DNA of 64,000 bases from Deltaproteobacteria bacterium (GTDB taxonomy: Bacteria > BMS3Abin14): the NCBI GenBank assembly GCA_013151915.1, contig JAADHJ010000010.1, forward strand, positions 39,807 to 103,806, given 5' to 3'. A program made the translations under genes and the position numbers. Of the stretch, positions 61,517-64,000 are shown in pieces; within the stretch, counting starts at the first letter, position 1; each line of letters starts with the position of its first letter. The notes beneath the pieces were generated by a model. The model was not told where the DNA came from. It saw only the letters and a program-made list of their open reading frames with translations, and ran no database searches.

Positions 61517-63331
61517 ATGAGCTTTGACAAGGACACATTTTCGGAGCAATACACTTCACTGTTGGCTGAATACGCTGACTCTCTTGATGAAGCCCCACTT
61601 GCTGCCATTGAAAGTCTGGGGCAGAAGATGGTTCTATCCAACACTCCCCCTGAAACGATAGGAGAAATGCATGATCATGCTATTGCCGAACTGATCGCAT
61701 TATCTAAGCTTAATGCTGAAAGGATTCGTGCTGCATCACGGCCGCTCATGCAATTGTTGATATCCTATGGCGTGGCCTTCAGGGCAATGCTGGCCAGGAA
61801 AGAGGCGGAAAATCAACTGCATCTGGCCAGTCGAGCCATCGAAAATACGGTGGATGGCATTATAATTACAGATGCGAGCGCAAACATCATCAGTGTGAAC
61901 CGAGCCTTTGAGCAAATCACAGGTTATCCGAAGCAAGAAGCGGTAGGCAGGAAGCTCCAGATGTTACATTCAGAGCGTCAGGACAGATCTGTTTATCGGA
62001 AGATGTGGAAATCTGTCAAAGAAACCGGGCAGTGGCAAGGGAGACTATGGAGTCGCAAAAAAAGTGGAGAGGAGTTTCCGGAGTACATCTCGATTACTGC
62101 GATCCATGCCAACGATGGCAAACTGTCCAATTATGTCAAAGTTTTTTCAGATCTAAGCGAGAAGTTGTCGCTGGAACAGCAATTTCAGCAGGCACAAAAA
62201 ATGGAGGCAATCGGCACGCTGGTGGGTGGTATTGCCCACGACTTCAACAATATACTGGCCGGTATTACCGGCAATATGTATCTAGCCAAAAGAAAGATTC
62301 AACAAGGCGAACAGCTACCAGAGGCAGTGGATAAAATCAACAAAATTGAAAGGTTATGCCGGCAGGCTGCGGCCATGATTTCTCAGTTGCTCACTTTTGC
62401 CCGCAAGGGCATTGTGGAGATGCAAGAGTTATCCATGAACTCATTTGTGGAGGATTCCCTGAAGTTTGTTCAGGTAACGATCCCGGAGAATATCCGAGTC
62501 ATTCATGATGTAACCAGCGAGCCGGTATTGATTCGTGGTGATATTACTCAGTTGCAACAGGTTCTTCTGAATCTGTTGAATAACGCGCGTAATGCCGTTG
62601 AAGATGTACCTGAACCACGCATCGAATTGAAGCTCTCCCATTATGATCCGGATGATACTTTTTTAACAAAACATCCTGAAGCCGAGGGTAAAAGATTCGC
62701 CCACCTGAGTATATCCGACAACGGTTATGGCATAGCGAAAAAACATTTGGATCAGGTGTTTGAGCCTTTCTATACCACCAAAGAGGTCGGCAAAGGAACC
62801 GGGCTGGGTTTGTCGATGGTCTATGGTGCAGTGCAGAGCCATTCGGGATTCATCCTTGTGGAGAGCGAGCAAGACAGAGGAACAACTTTTCACATCTATC
62901 TGCCGCTCATCGGAAAACTTAGCGAAGATCTAAAAACCACGGCATTGATTGGACCTCTTGAAGCAAAGGGCGAAACAATTCTCCTTGCCGATGATGAGCA
63001 GCATGTTCGTGAGACAACCGCCGAAGTGCTGGAATCTTTGGGCTACAAGATTATACAGACAGAAGATGGGAGGAGGGGTATTGAAGCATTCAAAGCGCAT
63101 CAGGAAGAGATCAGCCTTGCTCTTCTGAATGTGGTGATGCCGCATTACAGCGGCATACAACTTGCCAAACTTATTAGAGAGGTGAATCCCGTTATGCCGA
63201 TTGTTTTTGTAACGGGATATGATACGGAACGTATGCTCGGAAACCATGAGCAGATACAGAACAGCAGGATGTTAATCAAACCTGTTCAGTTTGATGCTCT
63301 GAGTCACACCATCCGTGAATTACTGGATTAA
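61517..63331 (+). CDS. Hybrid histidine kinase (RsbU_N-like, PAS, HK, receiver)
   Basis: The 604-residue soluble protein has an N-terminal helical RsbU_N-like region (about 1-90), PAS (about 100-215; ENTVDGIIITDASANIISVN), a HisKA box GGIAHDFNNILAGITGNMYL and HATPase_c (NARNAVEDV, SDNGYGIAKKH, GTGLGLSMVYG). The C-terminal receiver (about 480-600) has DDEQ acids, but LLNVVMPHYSG puts Asn in the usual phospho-Asp position. Base composition is visibly more A+T-rich than the rest of the window. It is flanked by repeat copies, suggesting acquisition by transfer. Confidence 0.85.
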   Translation: MSFDKDTFSEQYTSLLAEYADSLDEAPLAAIESLGQKMVLSNTPPETIGEMHDHAIAELIALSKLNAERIRAASRPLMQLLISYGVAFRAMLARKEAENQLHLASRAIENTVDGIIITDASANIISVNRAFEQITGYPKQEAVGRKLQMLHSERQDRSVYRKMWKSVKETGQWQGRLWSRKKSGEEFPEYISITAIHANDGKLSNYVKVFSDLSEKLSLEQQFQQAQKMEAIGTLVGGIAHDFNNILAGITGNMYLAKRKIQQGEQLPEAVDKINKIERLCRQAAAMISQLLTFARKGIVEMQELSMNSFVEDSLKFVQVTIPENIRVIHDVTSEPVLIRGDITQLQQVLLNLLNNARNAVEDVPEPRIELKLSHYDPDDTFLTKHPEAEGKRFAHLSISDNGYGIAKKHLDQVFEPFYTTKEVGKGTGLGLSMVYGAVQSHSGFILVESEQDRGTTFHIYLPLIGKLSEDLKTTALIGPLEAKGETILLADDEQHVRETTAEVLESLGYKIIQTEDGRRGIEAFKAHQEEISLALLNVVMPHYSGIQLAKLIREVNPVMPIVFVTGYDTERMLGNHEQIQNSRMLIKPVQFDALSHTIRELLD

Positions 63332-63332
63332 T

Positions 63333-63412
63333 AAGATTTGTGAGGAAAGTGAAAATGACACTTTTTACTTTCCGTTGAGTAAAAAGCCAGGGATGGACTT
63401 TTTACGACCCTA
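63333..63412 (+). repeat. Multi-hairpin interspersed repeat, copy I (3' half)
   Basis: It begins immediately after the kinase stop (AGATTTGTGAGGAAAGTG) and runs to TGGACTTTTTACGACCCTATA. It has the same orientation as copy H, so the two flank the kinase cassette as direct repeats. Confidence 0.92.
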
Positions 63413-64000
63413 TAAATGTTCAACCTCAAACCTCAAACTTCGGGTCATCCTGGGAATGCGTACCTGAATGAATACCAGATCGGGTAAGAAGACAATTTAA
63501 CACAGAGTACACGGGGTTAAGCAGGGTACACAGAGTTAAGGCAAAATCCTTAACGGGTTTAAGATTTCTAACGTTCTTCCCGGCGTACCTTGCGGTGAAG
63601 CAGCTTTATTTCTATTTTTGCACAGTTCAAGAACAAGCTGACCGCAAAGTTACGAGGTTTCGCGAAGTTAAAAACCAGGACCTTATGGTTTTTGGATCTC
63701 CTCTGTTAAACCCTCTTTTAAAACCCTGCCTGTCCTGAGCAAGCGTCAGCGCGTCGAAGGGTGGGGTGACCCTCAAGTCACGCCATCGGCGTGACTATGA
63801 TGAATCAGCTTTTGACCTTTTCAGCTCCGCCCGGGATTGCCGCGCCACGGTTTCACTCGGGCTCGCAATGACAGCAAAATAATAAAGGTACGCATTAACC
63901 GGATGAAGCGAATGTTTAATGTTGGCCGGGCCTTGAAGAATTTAACACATAGCGGAAATGAAGTTCCAGCCAATAAAATAATGATCTGTGGAAACCGGCT
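63413..64000. other. Non-coding tail with repeat fragments
   Basis: No gene is seen. There is a short CTCAAAC heptamer pair at 63424-63438 and a CACAGAGTACAC / TACACAGAGTTAAG direct repeat at 63500-63541. An interrupted CCTGAGC...GTCGAAGG palindrome lies at 63734-63760. A GTGACcctcAAGTCACgcc palindromic cluster follows at about 63766-63796. Confidence 0.65.

Noticed and set aside
60814..63412. Composite transposon with repeat copies as IS ends
   Set aside because: No transposase frame, no long terminal inverted repeats and no target-site duplication can be seen; the flanking copies are also unequal in length.

Overview
The window is a dense, moderately GC-rich stretch of a Gram-negative chromosome. 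lpxC and lnt imply an LPS outer membrane with lipoproteins. An Rnf complex, a tetraheme c-type cytochrome, DUF4388 proteins and many c-di-GMP proteins fit an uncultured anaerobic Desulfobacterota/'Deltaproteobacteria'-like organism. That placement is inferred from gene content, not from a marker tree. GTG and TTG starts and 1-4 nt stop/start overlaps are common. No tRNA, rRNA, CRISPR array, integrase or transposase was seen.

Region 1 (1-17.7 kb, all minus strand) is a long housekeeping train. In transcription order it holds DUF1844, a TPR/zinc-ribbon membrane protein, a DUF4388 protein with an embedded MshEN-like motif, phoH, a PgpH-type HD phosphodiesterase, ybeY, corC, lnt, prfB (with the programmed +1 frameshift), ribD, ribE, ribBA, ribH, nusB, an M17-N-like protein, a metallophosphoesterase and a second DUF4388 protein cut by the window edge. 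A structured two-hairpin leader lies in front of DUF1844. Region 2 (18-29 kb) has mazG and a chalcone-isomerase-like exported protein on the plus strand. It continues with a CHASE-like histidine kinase, a REC-PilZ regulator, fabH, a tight DUF885 / ATP-grasp-like / methyltransferase operon and lpxC. Region 3 (29-36 kb) has rnfCDGE without rnfA or rnfB, then rpiB-glyA-dCMP deaminase-nrdR. Region 4 (36-39.4 kb) has an RqcH/NFACT protein, a cation-efflux transporter and a YbgC-like thioesterase.

Region 5 (39.5-60.6 kb, minus strand) is the centrepiece: a complete-looking MSHA-like type IV pilus locus with secretin, PilP/O/N/M, TPR and ExeA-like AAA proteins, a large exported protein, six (pseudo)pilins, GspF and GspE. 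It continues upstream into a signalling block of a MerR regulator, a REC-GAF-HD-GYP phosphodiesterase, a PocR-GAF-GGDEF cyclase, and two 2-TM HAMP-like proteins flanking a tetraheme cytochrome. The GspE homologue carries the tandem 24+5+24 residue motif of the c-di-GMP-binding MshEN domain, so synthesis, breakdown and target of c-di-GMP appear to be encoded together. Region 6 (60.6-64 kb) holds a plus-strand hybrid histidine kinase next to a decayed RsbR-like gene, bracketed by direct copies of a repeat, followed by about 0.6 kb without genes.

Two kinds of intergenic repeat recur across the window. One is a roughly 155-bp interspersed element made of five consecutive hairpins (six near-full and several partial copies), which abuts genes and in places supplies their start or stop codons. 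The other is a set of 7-bp-period tandem arrays of differing sequence.
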